A stretch of 64,000 nucleotides of DNA, taken from Candidatus Hepatoplasma crinochetorum. GTDB taxonomy: Bacteria > Bacillota_I > Bacilli_A > Mycoplasmatales > Hepatoplasmataceae. The translations under genes were made by a program, and so were the position numbers. The stretch spans positions 248,001 to 312,000 of the forward strand of contig CWGI01000001.1 of the NCBI GenBank assembly GCA_001179805.1, given 5' to 3'. Shown one piece after another: positions 34,132 through 48,698 of this stretch. Numbering within the stretch: the stretch's first letter is position 1; each line of letters begins with the position of its first letter. Under the pieces are notes generated by a model. That model saw only the letters and a list, made by a program, of their open reading frames with translations, was not told where the DNA came from and did not search any database.

Positions 34132-36084
34132 TTAATAATTACTTTTAAGTTCAGTAATAAGGTCACGTAATTTGATCGCTCTTTCAAAATCATATTCTTT
34201 TGCTGCTTTTTTCATTTCTTTTTCCAAAACAGCAATTTTTTGTTTTGATTTTAATGATGATAGTTTTAACTTTTTATCTTGTTCAAATTCCTTAATTAAT
34301 GGTTTAGGAATCGCCTTTACAATTGTCGTCGGTGTGATATTATGTTTCTTATTAAACTCGATCTGAATAGCTCTTCTTCGATTTGTTTCATCGATCGCCC
34401 CTTGCATTGAATTTGTTATTTTCTTCGCATAAAGAATCGCTTTTCCATTTACATTTCTTGCGACTCTTCCGATCATTTGAATTAGTGATCTTTTATTTCG
34501 TAAAAAACCATCTTTATCTGCATCTAAGATTGCAATTAGAGAAACTTCAGGAACATCTAATCCCTCTCTTAAAAGATTAATTCCAACGATTGCATCATAA
34601 AAGCCAATTCTTAATTTACGAATTACTTCTTCTCTTTCAAATGTTTTTAAATCACTATGAAGATAGGCAACAGAAAATTCTGTTTCTGTAAGATATTTTG
34701 CGATATCCTCTGCTAATTTTTTCGTAATTGTATTAATAAAGACACGTTCATTTGCTTTTTTTCTTGCTCTTATCTCATTTACAATATCTTCTAATTGATT
34801 TTCAACATTTTTTACATCGATTACAGGATCTAAAAGTCCCGTTGGTCTGATAATTTGTTCAACATATTTATTATTTGTCTTTTTAAGTTCATAATCACCT
34901 GGAGTAGCAGAAACAAAAATGATTTGATTCATTTTTTTTTCAAATTCAAGAAATCTTAAAGGACGATTATCAAGAGCACTTGGCAATCTAAATCCATATT
35001 CTACTAATGTTTTTTTTCGTGAATAATCACCCTCATACATTCCTCCAACTTGTGGAATAGTAATATGAGATTCATCGACTATAAGTAAATAATCTTTTGG
35101 AAAATAAGAAAAAAGAGTAGCGGGTGGTTCGCCATGTTTTCTTCACGGTTCAAAATAGATTGAATAATTTTCAATTCCACTAGTCATTCCAAATTCTTGT
35201 AATTGTTCAAGATCAAAATTTGTTCGATTTTCTAAACGTTGTTTTTCAAGTAAAAGATTTTTACTTTCAAAATAATCTAACCTTTTTTGTAAATCTTTTT
35301 TAATTTTTATGATTGCTTCTTTTAAAAGCGAATTTGAAACAACATTTGCATCTGCTGGCGTAATTGTAAATTTATCATAATATTTTATCGGCGTTTTTTT
35401 AAGAGAATCAATTGCAACTATTTCTGTTATTTGATCACCAAAAAAGTCAATTCTAATATTAAATTGATCAGATCATGCTGGAACAATTTCAATGATATCG
35501 CCTCGTGTAATAAAAGAACCAGGAAAGAGATCTTCTTTTCTTTTATATCCCAATCGAACAATATTTGTTAATAGTTCTTTTCGAGTTACACTTTTACCGA
35601 GTGAAATTTCAAAATGGTGTTTTTTATATTCTTCTGGTTCTCGGTGACCATAGATCGCAGCGACCGAAGCAACGACAATTACATCATTTCTTGAAGTAAG
35701 GGCATTTAAGGTTGAATTTCGCATCATTTCGATCTGTCAATTTTGAACAGATCTTTTTTCTACATAGAGATCGCTTTTTGGAAGATATGCTTCTGGTTGA
35801 TAAAAATCAAAGTTTGAAATATAATATTCAACTCGATTATCAGGAAATAATTCTTTAAATTCAACGTAAAGTTGATTTGCTAAGGTTTTATTATGAGCAA
35901 GAACAAGCGTTGCTTTATTAACATTTTTAATTACATTTGCAATCGTAAATGTTTTTCCTGTTCCAGTCGCTCCTTGCAAAATATTATATTTTTGCTTTTC
36001 ATTTAAAGCCTTAGTAAGACTTCTTATCGCCTGTTTTTGATCACCAGCTGGTTTTTTTTCCGTTGTTAATAAAAACTTTTCCAT
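34132..36084 (-). CDS. uvrB: UvrABC excision nuclease subunit B
   Basis: This 650-residue helicase-like protein loads onto damage found by UvrA and recruits UvrC. Walker A is G-A-T-G-T-G-K-T near residue 40. The beta-hairpin Y-Y[12 protein letters not shown] and the helicase motifs (Y-L-H-S-D, G-L-D-x-P-E-V-S-L, Q-M-I-G-R-V-A-R-N) are present. The C-terminal UVR motif (E-K-E-M-K-K-A-A-x-x-Y-D-F-E-R-A-I-x-L-R-D) closes the protein. Its start overlaps the spacer after metK. Confidence 0.97.
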
Positions 36085-36088
36085 AAAG

Positions 36089-37078
36089 TTATTTTAAAAT
36101 ATCTTTTAGATAAAAAATAACTCCTCCTTTTAAAACAATTTCTGATCAATCAAGATTATAAACATTAGATTTTTTAATTCAATCATTTAATGACAATTTG
36201 TAATCATCATACTCAAATTCATCCATTTTATTATTTTGATAGGTTCTAACAATCACTTTTGGAATTTTGTCACCAATCTTATAATTAAGTTCGACTAGAG
36301 CTGTTTTTACTTTTTTTGCTTTTGCAAATTTATAAGCGAGTTCAGAAGCGATTAAAACTCCTGTTTTATCAACTTTTGAAAAATCTTTTCCACAAAAAGC
36401 TCCGCCTCCATGACTAACTCCGGCTCCAAAAGTATCAATCATTAATTTTCGTCCTGTTAATCCGGTATCTGATAACGGACCGCAGATCAATCATTCTCCT
36501 TTTGGATTGACAATAACATCAATTTTTAAATTAAATTTTAAAAATTGATCTTGTAAAAATAATTTAATTTGATTGTGTTTATTTTTTTTTATTCCACAAA
36601 CTGAAATCGAAAGTTCTTGTAAATTTTGATTGAAAAGTAATTTTCAATCCGGAGCAATCGCAAATTTATCTCTTAAATTATCAATAATTTGATAAAGCAT
36701 TAAAATTCTTTCATATCTTTTTTGATTATAAAAACCATAGATTACACCTTGATCAGCAGCAACAATTTCTTTTTTTTGGATTTTTATTAATTCTGGTGAT
36801 TGTGAGTTTATGTCATTTATAACTTTTATCTTTTGATAATTAGGTCATCATTTTTGCCCATAAACTCTTTCGATCGCATCATAAACTAATTTTTGATAAT
36901 CAATTTTTGCTTTCGAAAAGATTTCTCCTCCCAAAAAAACAACATTTCTTGTTACCATTACCTCAGCAGCGACTTTTGCATTTTGATCTTTTTTTAAATT
37001 TTCGATCAAAATCTTTTCTGAAATATAATCAGCAAAACGATCCGGATGTCCATATCCTACTAATTCAATTGTTTTCAT
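36089..37078 (-). CDS. metK: S-adenosylmethionine synthetase, short divergent form
   Basis: This 329-residue enzyme makes AdoMet from methionine and ATP. It shows G-H-P-D-R (usually G-H-P-D-K) near residue 9, A-D-Q-G near 110, D-T-x-G in the middle, and [14 protein letters not shown] (usually G-G-G-A-F-S-G-K-D). The family is normally about 380-400 residues, so this form lacks some 50-70 residues spread over the protein. With at least three DNA methyltransferases and several RNA methyltransferases in the window, AdoMet supply matters. It lies between hinT and uvrB. Confidence 0.88.
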
Positions 37079-37092
37079 TTTAAAAAAATATA

Positions 37093-37491
37093 TTAATTAT
37101 CATCTTTATCTTTAAGAATATTGTAAATCTCTTCTACACTATATTTATTTAATTTTGCTGATACTTTACCATCATAAAAAGGAATTATATGCATATGTGT
37201 ATGAAAAACTTTTTGTCCTGCAAAAGCACCATTATTAAAAAGAATCTTTGTTCCTTTTGCTTTTAGTTTTTCTTCTTGTAGTTTTTTTACTCTTTTAGCA
37301 GCATTAAATAAAGAGATAATTGTATTATCTGCTTCTTGATAAATATCCTCTTTTCAAACTTTTGGGATAATAAGAATATGTCCAGGATTAAAAGGATAAA
37401 TATCCATAATCGCAATTAAGAGTTTTGTTTCAAATAATTTAAAACTTTCGGTTTCACCATTGATGATTTTTAAAAAAATATCTTTTTCCAT
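37093..37491 (-). CDS. hinT: HIT-family nucleotide hydrolase
   Basis: This 132-residue protein carries the histidine triad H-T-H-M-H-I-I-P and the preceding N-N-G-A-F-A-G-Q. The family hydrolyses nucleoside phosphoramidates such as adenylyl-lysine. It starts after pyk in the leftward glycolytic cluster and is followed by metK. Confidence 0.92.
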
Positions 37492-37510
37492 TTTTCCACT
37501 TTTAATTAAT

Positions 37511-38920
37511 TTAAACTGTAATTTTACGAAATTCTTGTTTTGTTGCTAATAAAACTTTGGTATTTTTTTTAATACCACATTCAATTAATAATTTACGTAC
37601 CTTTTCATCAGAAGAATAGTCCTCTAAATTTGGATAGTATTTTGCATAAACACCATAATTTGCCCCAAATTTCGTAACTTTTGATTTATCTTTAATAAAT
37701 CCTAAAATAATTGCGTTTGCCCGAAAACGAGAAAGTGCATTGATCATTCTCCCTTTTTCAGAAAAGACAGCAATATATTTTGCATCATTTGTTAATGCTT
37801 TCTTAGCGACAAGATAAGCTGTTTCGGCATTAGAAGAATCAACGTAAGCATATGCTTTTTCGTATGAATCTAAATAATTATAATTTTTTTCTGCTTCTAA
37901 ATTAATTCTTGCCATTGTTTCAACAGATTCTAAAGGAAAATCACCCGATGCAGATTCTCCTGAAAGCATTGTTGAATCGGTTCCTGAGATCGCAGCATAA
38001 TAAATATCTGTTACCTCTGCTCTTGTAGGTCGAGGATTTTCCATCATTGAATCTAACATCTGTGTTGCGATTACAATTGGTTTTCCTCATGCTCGACATT
38101 TTTCAATAATTAGTTTTTCATAAAAAGGAACTTCATAATAAGGAATTTCAACACCTAAATCTCCCCGAGCAAGCATAATAGAATCAGAATGATTGATAAT
38201 TTCATTTAAATTTTCGATCGCTTTTAATGCCTCAATTTTAGACATAATTAAAACATCTTGACCTTTATTTTTATTTAAGAATTGACGAAGATTAATTAAA
38301 TCTTTTTGACTACGAACAAAAGAAGCGGCAACATAATCGATTCCTTCTTTAATTCCTCATTTGATAAATTCTTTATCATGTTCATTTAAAAATGGTAAGG
38401 TAAGATCTGCTCCTGGAATATTCACAGCCTTTTTTGTACCAATAAAGTGATTATTTTCTGATTTTACGGTTACTATTCCATTTTCTTTATTAATTGCTTT
38501 TACAATTAGCGAAAGTTTTCCATCATCAACCATAATAAGTTGACCGATCTTTACGGTATTTGCAAGATCTTTATAAGTAACTGAAAATTTATTATCTTTT
38601 CCTAAGATTTCTTTTTTACAATAAATTTCAAGAATATCATTACGTTTTACTTTTAATTTATTTCCTTCAATCTGATGAATTCTAATCTCTGGACCTTTTG
38701 TATCTAAAAGAATTGAAATCGGTAGATCTAATTTTTCTCGTACTTTTTTAATTACTTTTATTCTTTTTCCATGCTCTTCTATGTCGCCATGAGAAATATT
38801 TAAACGAACAACGTTTACACCATGTTTGAACATTTTTTCCATTAATTCTTCTGTTTCAAAAGTTGGGCCTGCCGTTGCGATAATTTTTGTTTTTTTAATG
38901 AAAGTATTATCTAATTTCAT
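37511..38920 (-). CDS. pyk: Pyruvate kinase
   Basis: This 469-residue enzyme converts phosphoenolpyruvate and ADP to pyruvate and ATP. The substrate and metal motifs L-D-T-K-G-P-E-I-R and A-R-G-D-L-G-V-E are seen, as are M-V-D-D-G-K-L and the M-L-D-S-M region with its arginine. The C-terminal regulatory domain is present. Three in-frame TGA codons encode Trp. It follows pfkA by 27 bases. Confidence 0.96.
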
Positions 38921-38947
38921 AAATTTTTTGCTCCTTTTTAAATAATA

Positions 38948-39904
38948 TTAAATTGATTTATCATACTCTTTTAATAATTCTTCTTTTGATGGTCTTTTCA
39001 TTTTTACGATTTCGAGAATATCTTTTGTATTCAATTTATTATCTGTAATATTTACAGCGACCCCATTTTTACCTTTAATAAGCATTTTGATCGCATAATT
39101 TGCCATCCTAATTGTAAGCAATCTTTCAATTGGGTTTGCACTTCCGCCACGTTGAATATGTCCCAAGATAGTAGCTTTTGTCTCTTGTCCAGTTGCTTTT
39201 TCAATCTCTTGTGCAACTTTATTTAAATCTTTATAAATATATTCAGAAATCATAACAATTTTAGAACGTTTGGAATCACTTTTTTTTAATTTTTCAATAA
39301 TTTGTTTTACATCTAATTTTCGCTCGGGAGTAGATAATACCTCAGCTCCGGTAATGATAGCAGCGTTTATTGCGAGATCACCACAACCATGTCCCATAAC
39401 CTCAACTAAATTAATTCGATTATGTGATTCTGATGTATCTCTTAAATTATCAACCGCTCTTACAATTGTTTCAAGTGCGGTGTTAAATCCAATCGTATAA
39501 TCAGTAGAGGAAATATCGTTATCAATTGTTCCTGGAAGAGCGATTGTTTTTATTCCCATCTCAGTAAGTTTTGCAGCACCCATATAGGTACCGTCCCCAC
39601 CGATGCAGATAAGAGCTTCGATTCCTTCTGCTTTTAAATTATTTACTGCTTGTTTACGAATTTCTAATTCTTTAAATTGAGGGAATCTTGCAGAATAAAT
39701 TACTGTCCCCCCTTTACGATCGATAAACTTAACTTCTTCTTTTGTAATTTTTTCAAAATTATTATCATAAAGACCTTTATATCCTTCAAAGACTACGTAT
39801 GGTTCAATATTATTGTTGATCGCAGCATTTACAATCGCTTTCAAGGCAACATTCATTCCAGGACAATCACCACCTGAGGTTAAAATAGCAATTTTCTTAA
39901 TCAT
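38948..39904 (-). CDS. pfkA: 6-phosphofructokinase
   Basis: This 318-residue ATP-dependent kinase makes fructose 1,6-bisphosphate. The motifs G-G-D-C-P-G-M-N, C-I-G-G-D-G-T and P-G-T-I-D-N-D-I (with the catalytic Asp) are intact, and G-H-I-Q-R-G-G is near residue 250. The enzyme could also act on tagatose 6-phosphate if the LacAB route operates here, which is an inference. It lies between eno and pyk. Confidence 0.96.
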   Translation of the reverse strand: MIKKIAILTSGGDCPGMNVALKAIVNAAINNNIEPYVVFEGYKGLYDNNFEKITKEEVKFIDRKGGTVIYSARFPQFKELEIRKQAVNNLKAEGIEALICIGGDGTYMGAAKLTEMGIKTIALPGTIDNDISSTDYTIGFNTALETIVRAVDNLRDTSESHNRINLVEVMGHGCGDLAINAAIITGAEVLSTPERKLDVKQIIEKLKKSDSKRSKIVMISEYIYKDLNKVAQEIEKATGQETKATILGHIQRGGSANPIERLLTIRMANYAIKMLIKGKNGVAVNITDNKLNTKDILEIVKMKRPSKEELLKEYDKSI

Positions 39905-39973
39905 ATCATTCCTTTTAATTTATTTTAAATTAAAAAGAAAGCGAAAAATTATCACTTTCTTTTTGCAAATAAT

Positions 39974-41272
<1,299 letters not shown>

Positions 41273-41410
41273 TTATATCTTTCTCCTTGTTTAAGATTTT
41301 ATAAAAATAATTTTAAATCTAAGTTTTAGCAAAATTTAAACTATATATACTTTTGTATATATATACAAGAATTATAAACAAAATTTATTATTATCTCTGA
41401 TAAATTTAAT

Positions 41411-41440
41411 AAAAAAACCTCTCTTTTATTAAGAGAAGTT
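41411..41440 (-). terminator. Terminator of rpmE
   Basis: A 9- to 10-bp stem (AACTTCTCTT with AGAGAGGTT on the minus strand) is followed by T residues, about 28 bases after the rpmE stop. Confidence 0.75.
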
Positions 41441-41467
41441 TTACTTAAGTTAAAAAGAATTAGAAAA

Positions 41468-41677
41468 TTATTTTTTTGTTTGTGAGACTCTTTTATTAAA
41501 TCTATCAATTCTTCCGGCTTTAATATTTGCGCCCATTTTTCCTGTATAGAAAGGATGGCATTTAGAACAAACATCAATTTGTAAATGTTTCTTAGTTGAA
41601 TTTACAGTAAATTCTGAGCCACATGTAGAACATTTTACAACTATCTTATAGTATTCTGGATGTAATTCTTTTTTCAT
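41468..41677 (-). CDS. rpmE: 50S ribosomal protein L31
   Basis: This 69-residue protein starts M-K-K-E-L-H-P-E-Y and keeps the zinc-binding pairs C-S-T-C and C-S-K-C-H-P-F-Y-T-G, marking the C+ form of L31. It has its own terminator. An AAGGAGAAT site precedes the ATG. Confidence 0.96.
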   Translation of the reverse strand: MKKELHPEYYKIVVKCSTCGSEFTVNSTKKHLQIDVCSKCHPFYTGKMGANIKAGRIDRFNKRVSQTKK

Positions 41678-41747
41678 GATAATTCTCCTTCTTCTTTTTA
41701 ATATACTTTATAAAGTATAACAATTTTTGAACAAAAATAAAGCAATC

Positions 41748-42614
41748 TTATCTTGCTTTATTTGCTGTTCCAAATAATTTAATTTTTTCAGAAACTGTTT
41801 CTTTCATATTTTTATAAGCGTATGTTCCAATTACTTTTCTTGGATCATATCCAGTTCCTTTTCGATCAAGTTTTTCTTCTATGTATTTACGAATTCCCTT
41901 TGTAAAGGCTTCCTGAATCTCTGTATTTACATTTATCTTTGCTTCTCCTGAAGCGATTGCTTTTTTGATTTGATCATCAGGAATTCCACTTCCCCCATGT
42001 AATACTAAAGGTAAATTAGTTGCCTTTGCATATTTAACCATTTCATCAAATCCTAATTTAGGTTTCCCTTCATAATGTCCATGAACTGAACCTAATGAAG
42101 CAGCCAACATTGTAATCCCGGTATCTGCAATACTTTCGCATTCTTTTAATGAAGCATAATTTATCCCACCGACAACACCATCTTCATTTCCACCGACAGT
42201 TCCAACTTCTGCTTCTACAGAAGCATTATGTTTATTTGCATAATTAACGACTTCTTTTGTTCTTTTTACATTTTCATTGATATCTAAATTAGATCCATCG
42301 AACATCACAGATTTATATCCAGCGTCGATTGCTTTTTTACAATTTTCAACAGATTGACCATGATCTAAATGTAAAACAACAGGAATTGTAATTTTTAAAT
42401 CTTTTATTAAACCTTCTACCATTCCAACAATAGCATTAAAACCACCCATATATTTTACAGCACCCTCTGATGTTCCTAAAATAACAGGAGCTTTCATCTC
42501 TTGACAGACTTCAAGCGTTGCTTTTGTTCACTCTAAATTATTAATATTATATTGACCGACAGCATATTTACCTTTTTTTGCATCATTCAATATTTTTTTT
42601 GCATTTGATAACAT
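41748..42614 (-). CDS. fba: Fructose-bisphosphate aldolase, class II
   Basis: This 288-residue zinc enzyme splits fructose 1,6-bisphosphate. The first zinc ligands are in L-H-L-D-H-G-Q, then E-A-E-V-G. G-S-V-H-G-H-Y and L-V-L-H-G-G-S-G-I-P follow, and I-N-V-N-T-E-I closes the active site. The family's N-terminal A-V-G-Q-Y-N-I-N-N is also present. It is likely the main glycolytic aldolase, because its gene sits among rpmE, rpoE and glycolytic genes. A diverged paralogue lies at 53022. Confidence 0.95.
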
Positions 42615-42693
42615 AGTTATGTTTCCTTCTTTTCTTATTTAATATTTCTAAAAAATTAAAATACAGTAAGTATTATAAAATAAAAAAATTAAA

Positions 42694-43071
42694 TTAATTA
42701 TCCTCTTCTTCGTTATTTTCAAAGACTGGAGAATCTTCAACCTCATCCTCTTCTTCATCCAAAGTTAAATCATTCGCTTTTAATAATTCTTGATCATCTT
42801 CTTTTTCAATTTGACTACCAAAAACATTAACATTAATAACCCCGATCTCTTTTAATGAATAATTTTCTCTTAAATCTCAAATTTCATTTCCAATCATAAT
42901 CAATTTTTCATCATTAATCATCGAAATAAAGAAATCTGATTTTATCTCTGCTTCTTTTTTATTTGTTTCAATTTCATTAAAAAGATCTTTTTTAATATTA
43001 TTTCAAATTAGATCAAATTTTTTTGCACCATTTTCTTTAATAAAATTGATTGCAAGATCTACGTTTAGCAT
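42694..43071 (-). CDS. rpoE: RNA polymerase delta subunit
   Basis: This 125-residue protein has a folded N-terminal HARE-HTH-like domain (A-I-N-F-I-K-E-N-G-A-K-K-F, I-W-D-L-R) and an extremely acidic C-terminal tail of Asp/Glu. This is the layout of the Gram-positive and mollicute delta subunit, which increases RNA polymerase recycling. It lies between argS and fba. Confidence 0.88.
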
Positions 43072-43132
43072 TTATATTCTCCTTTGATGTATAAAATCTG
43101 TATTCTGTTAATAAAAATATTATAAATTAAAT

Positions 43133-44782
43133 CTACATTTTTTGAATTACATCTATTTTTAAGATATTAAAAATACGATCCAATAAATTTTTAAGTGCAA
43201 GGATTAAAATTAGCCGTTCATCTTCTATTTCTTTATTATCATTTATGATTTTACAGCTATTATAATAACTATGAAAAATTTGTACCAATTCTTTTAAATA
43301 ATTTGTAAGAATTAAAGGTTCGCGATTTAAAGCTGCTTGTAAAACTTGATCATGAAAAGAAGCAATTTTTAAGAGTAATTTTTCTTCAATTTCTTCTTCT
43401 GCAAGGTATTTATAATTAGTTTTTAATTTAAGTTTATTTAATCTATCTTTTTCAACTTTATTTAATAATTGATGAATTCGTGAATTTGCATATTGAATAT
43501 ATCAATAAACATTATTAATATCTTTTTTATTGATTTTAGCAATATCAATCGCGTGCATCTGTGATTTTGCTTTTGCTAAAATTGAAAACTTAAATACACC
43601 AAGATCAACTTTTTCTAAGATTTCTCTTATTCTAATCGCTGTTCCTTTTCTTTTGGACATCTTAAATTCCTGCCCATTCTCAAGTAATTTAACAATTGTA
43701 ATATAATCAACTTCTAATTTATTTGATTTATATCCTAAGATTTCAAGTCCTGATTTAATTCTTTTTTCATATCCATGATGATCACCACCTCAAAGATTAA
43801 TCATTAAATCATAACCTCTTGTAAATTTTTGAACATGATTTGCAAGATCAGCGACCATATAAGTAAAGCTATCATCACTCTTAACAAGAACACGATCTTT
43901 AGTATCAAAAAAAGCTTCTGTATTCAACCAACTTGCCCCATCCTTTTGATAAAAGTATTTTGTTTTTTTCAAATCCGATAATACTTTTTCAACTTTATGA
44001 TCTTGAAATAATTTTTCTTCAGAAGTATAAATATCAAAATCAGCAATTTTAAGAGATTTTAAATCTCTTTTAATCTCAATCAAATAATGCTCAATTGCCA
44101 TTTTTTTAATTTTAGCAATTATTTCATTTTGATCTTTTAAATAAAAGATCTCCTTATTATTTTTTGCAAGTTCATAAGCATAATCAATAATTTCATAACC
44201 ATTATATTCAGAGCTTTCAACAAAATTATTTTTAAGATTTAATTTTTTTGAAGCATGATAATAAATTGATTTAGCAAGATTATCAATTTGATTCCCACCA
44301 TCATTTATATAATATTCTCTAATTACATTATGTCCAATGTAATCTAATAGCATTATCGTTGTTTCACCAATTATTGCATTTCTTGCATGTCCTAAATGTA
44401 AATAACCGGTAGGATTTGCAGAAACAAATTCATAATTAATTTTTAATTTTGAAATAGTATCAAATTTTTCTTGATAATCCTTTGCAAAATAAACAAGGGC
44501 TTTTGCAATTATTTTTTCCTTCTTAATGAAAAAATTAATAAATCCAGGTTTAGTTATTGTAATTTTTTCAAAATAAGCAAAAGTCTCTAAAAAATCTTTA
44601 ATCTTTTTTGCTACATCAAAAGGATTATCTTTATTTTTTTTAGCAACAATAAGGGCAAGATTTGTATTATAATCACCAAATTGTTTATTTTTGCCTTGGA
44701 AAACTAAGATTTCAGTAGAGGAAAAATCTATTTTGGAATGTTTTAAATATTTTTGCAAATAAAAAATTATTTGTTCTTTCAT
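43133..44782 (-). CDS. argS: Arginyl-tRNA synthetase
   Basis: This 549-residue class I synthetase has the N-terminal tRNA-binding domain (F-G-D-Y-N-T-N-L-A), the HIGH-like motif in N-P-T-G-Y-L-H-L-G-H-A-R-N-A, and K-R-K-G-T as the KMSKS-like element. The ATG is 2 bases from the stop of the upstream HD gene, which indicates one operon gltX-HD-argS. Confidence 0.96.
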
Positions 44783-44783
44783 T

Positions 44784-45930
44784 TTAAATTTTTAAACCTA
44801 TTTTTTCTGTTTTTAAATTGCGATAATCATTAACTTTAATATTAATCACCGTAGAGACATCGCGTAATTTTTTAATTTTATGATCATTAAATAAAATTAA
44901 AGCTTCTTTACTATGATTGCTTTCTTGATAAAAAGAAAATGAAGTTTTAAGGTCAATTTTTTCCCATGTAAATCCTTCTTCTTTTGCATCCATATTTTTT
45001 AATTCATCAATATCACAAACAGTCGCTCTTTTTTGGTATATGAGATGAGTTGAAATTTTATGAAGAATTTGATCTTTTTCTGAAAATGCCTTCTTAATAA
45101 AACATCAAATTGTATTATCATCAAGATTAAGAAATTTTTCTGTTGATAATTCTTCTTCTTTTAAAAGTGGAATAATTTCTTGATAATCATTTTCTAATTT
45201 ATTTAAATTAAATAAGTATTTTAATCTTTTAAAAAATCATATGAAAAGAATTGAACAAGCGATATTTTTAGGACTATTATAGACAACTTTATTCATATGA
45301 TATCTTCCAAGAATCATCGCTTCAATTGTTGAAATCGCTTTTTGTGAAAATGCTAATTTATTATCAATAATTTTAGCATTACGGATTAATCAATTATATT
45401 CAATTTTGCCATAATCAAGACCAACGTGATATGAATCTCTTAATAAATAATCTAAACGATCAACATCTATTTCAGAAGATATTAATTGGTTAACTCAATC
45501 CAAATGATATTTTCCTTGTAAGATTAAATTAACTGCTTCTAATAATTTATCATTTTCTTCTCTTAAAATTTTATTAATTTCTGTACTTTGATCATTAATT
45601 ATTTTAAGAGAATATTTTTCATGATTTATCTTTGAAATTTGTTCAAATAAGTGTGAAAATGGACCATGTCCAATATCATGCAATAAAGCAGAGGCAAGTA
45701 TTGCTTGATAAGTTAATCTATCGATTTTAATATTATCTTCTTGAAATTTTTTTAAAAATTTCTTTGCTAATTGATAAACACCTAAACTATGCGATAAGCG
45801 ATTATGGGTAGCACCAGGAAATTGAAAATTTGTTAATCCTAATTGATTTATTCTCGCCAATCTTTTAAATTCTTTTGTATTAAAAAGTTTTATTAAAAAC
45901 TCTTCTTCGAATGTAATGTTTTTTAAAACA

Positions 45931-45950
<20 letters not shown>
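44784..45950 (-). CDS. HD-superfamily phosphohydrolase
   Basis: This 388-residue protein has the metal-binding H-N-R-L-S-H-S-L-G motif near residue 50 and [12 protein letters not shown] near 95, then [11 protein letters not shown]. These mark the dNTPase-like/YwfO branch of HD proteins. Known relatives hydrolyse dNTPs or nucleotides. The substrate here is unknown. The start overlaps the end of gltX by 20 bases, and its stop is 2 bases from argS. Confidence 0.9.
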
Positions 45951-47361
<1,411 letters not shown>

Positions 47362-47515
47362 AACATAAATTATTAATTATTATACTATTTAAGAATAATA
47401 AGAGATAAATCTAACAAATTTGTTTCTAATTTAAAAAATTAATAAACAAATATTAATAAAGAAATTAATGACAATATATAATATATATATAAATAAAAAA
47501 GGGGATAAAATAAAT

Positions 47516-47776
47516 ATGAATAAAAATAATGGAACTAAAGATAATATTATTTGAAATATAGTTGCTTTTTTATCAATGATGGCAATAATTACTTTTTGTT
47601 CAGTAGAATTACATGATATGAATGTGTTAAATATAAAAGATGGTGGAGAAGCATTTTTATATGTATTAGGAATAATTACAGCGTCTATAGTATTAATATG
47701 AAATTTATATAGAATATATTTAAAATTTCCAAAAGAAATTATGAAAAAAAATAATCATAAAAAAGAAGAAAAATAA
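47516..47776 (+). CDS. Small two-segment membrane protein, 86 residues
   Basis: Two hydrophobic segments lie at about residues 13-32 and 48-66, with a short polar loop and a Lys-rich tail. The second segment ends in S-I-V-L-I-W-N-L-Y, like the protein at 9973. A clear AAGGGG site precedes the ATG. It stands alone between divergent or convergent neighbours and shares a bidirectional terminator with the gene at 47850. The function is unknown. Confidence 0.6.
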
Positions 47777-47805
47777 AATATAAAACTAAATTTTCTTAAT
47801 AAATA

Positions 47806-47838
47806 AAAAAGCAAAGCAGAATCTGCTTTGCTTTTATT
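47806..47838. terminator. Bidirectional terminator between convergent genes
   Basis: AAAGCAAAGCAGA/TCTGCTTTGCTTT arms form a nearly perfect stem with A and T tracts on either side, between the genes ending at 47776 and 47850. Confidence 0.88.
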
Positions 47839-47849
47839 TTAAAATTTAA

Positions 47850-48323
47850 TTACTGATGTTTAATTTTATAAGAATCTTGATATTTTTGATCAATTTTTTT
47901 AACCATATCTCTTACTTTTACACCTAGATAAATATTTAATTTTGCTTCGTATTCTTCGTTTGCTTTTTCTTCTAATTCTTTTTCAAAAATTTTAACTTTT
48001 GTTTTTAATAAAGTTAATTTTTTACTTATTTTTTCATAAGTTTGATTTTTATAGAAATCACTAAAATCTTTATCTTTATGATCATCAAAAATTTTAAATA
48101 ATACATCAATCTGTGTTTTATTTATAAGAATTTTAGAAATTAATTGATACATTTTTTCAATATTTTCAATTTGATCATTTATTTTTCCTTCAATAAACAT
48201 TCTATCTGTAATTCTTAAATCTTGTCTTGACTTTGGTTTTAAAATCTCATTAATTGGACTTGAACTATGGATGTTTTTTACATCCATTTGATTTAGTTCA
48301 TTTAATATTTCTTTATTTTTCAT
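47850..48323 (-). CDS. Hypothetical coiled-coil protein, 157 residues
   Basis: The protein is hydrophilic and rich in Lys, Glu, Ile and Asp. The second half (T-L-L-K-T-K-V-K-I-F-E-K-E-L-E-E-K-A-N) shows heptad-like spacing typical of a coiled coil. There is no membrane segment or signal peptide. It has no clear relatives in my memory. An AGAGGTTAG site precedes the ATG. Confidence 0.6.
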   Translation of the reverse strand: MKNKEILNELNQMDVKNIHSSSPINEILKPKSRQDLRITDRMFIEGKINDQIENIEKMYQLISKILINKTQIDVLFKIFDDHKDKDFSDFYKNQTYEKISKKLTLLKTKVKIFEKELEEKANEEYEAKLNIYLGVKVRDMVKKIDQKYQDSYKIKHQ

Positions 48324-48433
48324 TCTAACCTCTTATGCTTAGTTAAATTTCTAAAATATTTTATAAATCTTGCATATATATTATTTATACTAAATAATAA
48401 AAGAAAATGTAAAAAATAAAAAAAATAATGAAA

Positions 48434-48464
48434 TTTAACAATTAATAATTTAATATAGATATAA
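48434..48464 (+). promoter_or_regulatory. Promoter of the small ORF at 48521
   Basis: TTAACA (48434-48439) and TATAAT (48459-48464, with upstream GA) are 19 bases apart, and the ATG is 57 bases downstream. Confidence 0.45.
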
Positions 48465-48520
48465 TGAAATGTTTCTATAATTATAATTTAGATTTAAAGA
48501 AAGTAGGACAGTAGGATAAA

Positions 48521-48640
48521 ATGAATAAAAAAGAATTAAAAGATTTAATTAATAAAGATGAAATGAAAATGCAACTTTTAAATGAATTATCTAAAAAACC
48601 AGAATTTAAAAAAACATTAGAAAATTTTGCTAAAAACTAA
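48521..48640 (+). CDS. Small Lys-rich peptide, 39 residues, possibly truncated
   Basis: The frame M-N-K-K-E-L-K-D-L-I-N-K has a promoter and a downstream terminator, so it is probably expressed. After the TAA the same frame stays open for another 19 codons (I-L-N-F-E-K-I-A-N-Y and on) to a second TAA at 48698-48700. It may be an intact tiny protein or a 59-residue gene with a nonsense mutation. The peptide is amphipathic and helical. Confidence 0.45.
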   Translation: MNKKELKDLINKDEMKMQLLNELSKKPEFKKTLENFAKN

Positions 48641-48698
48641 ATTTTAAATTTTGAAAAAATAGCAAATTATATTAAAGAAAAATTAAAAGAATTTAAAT

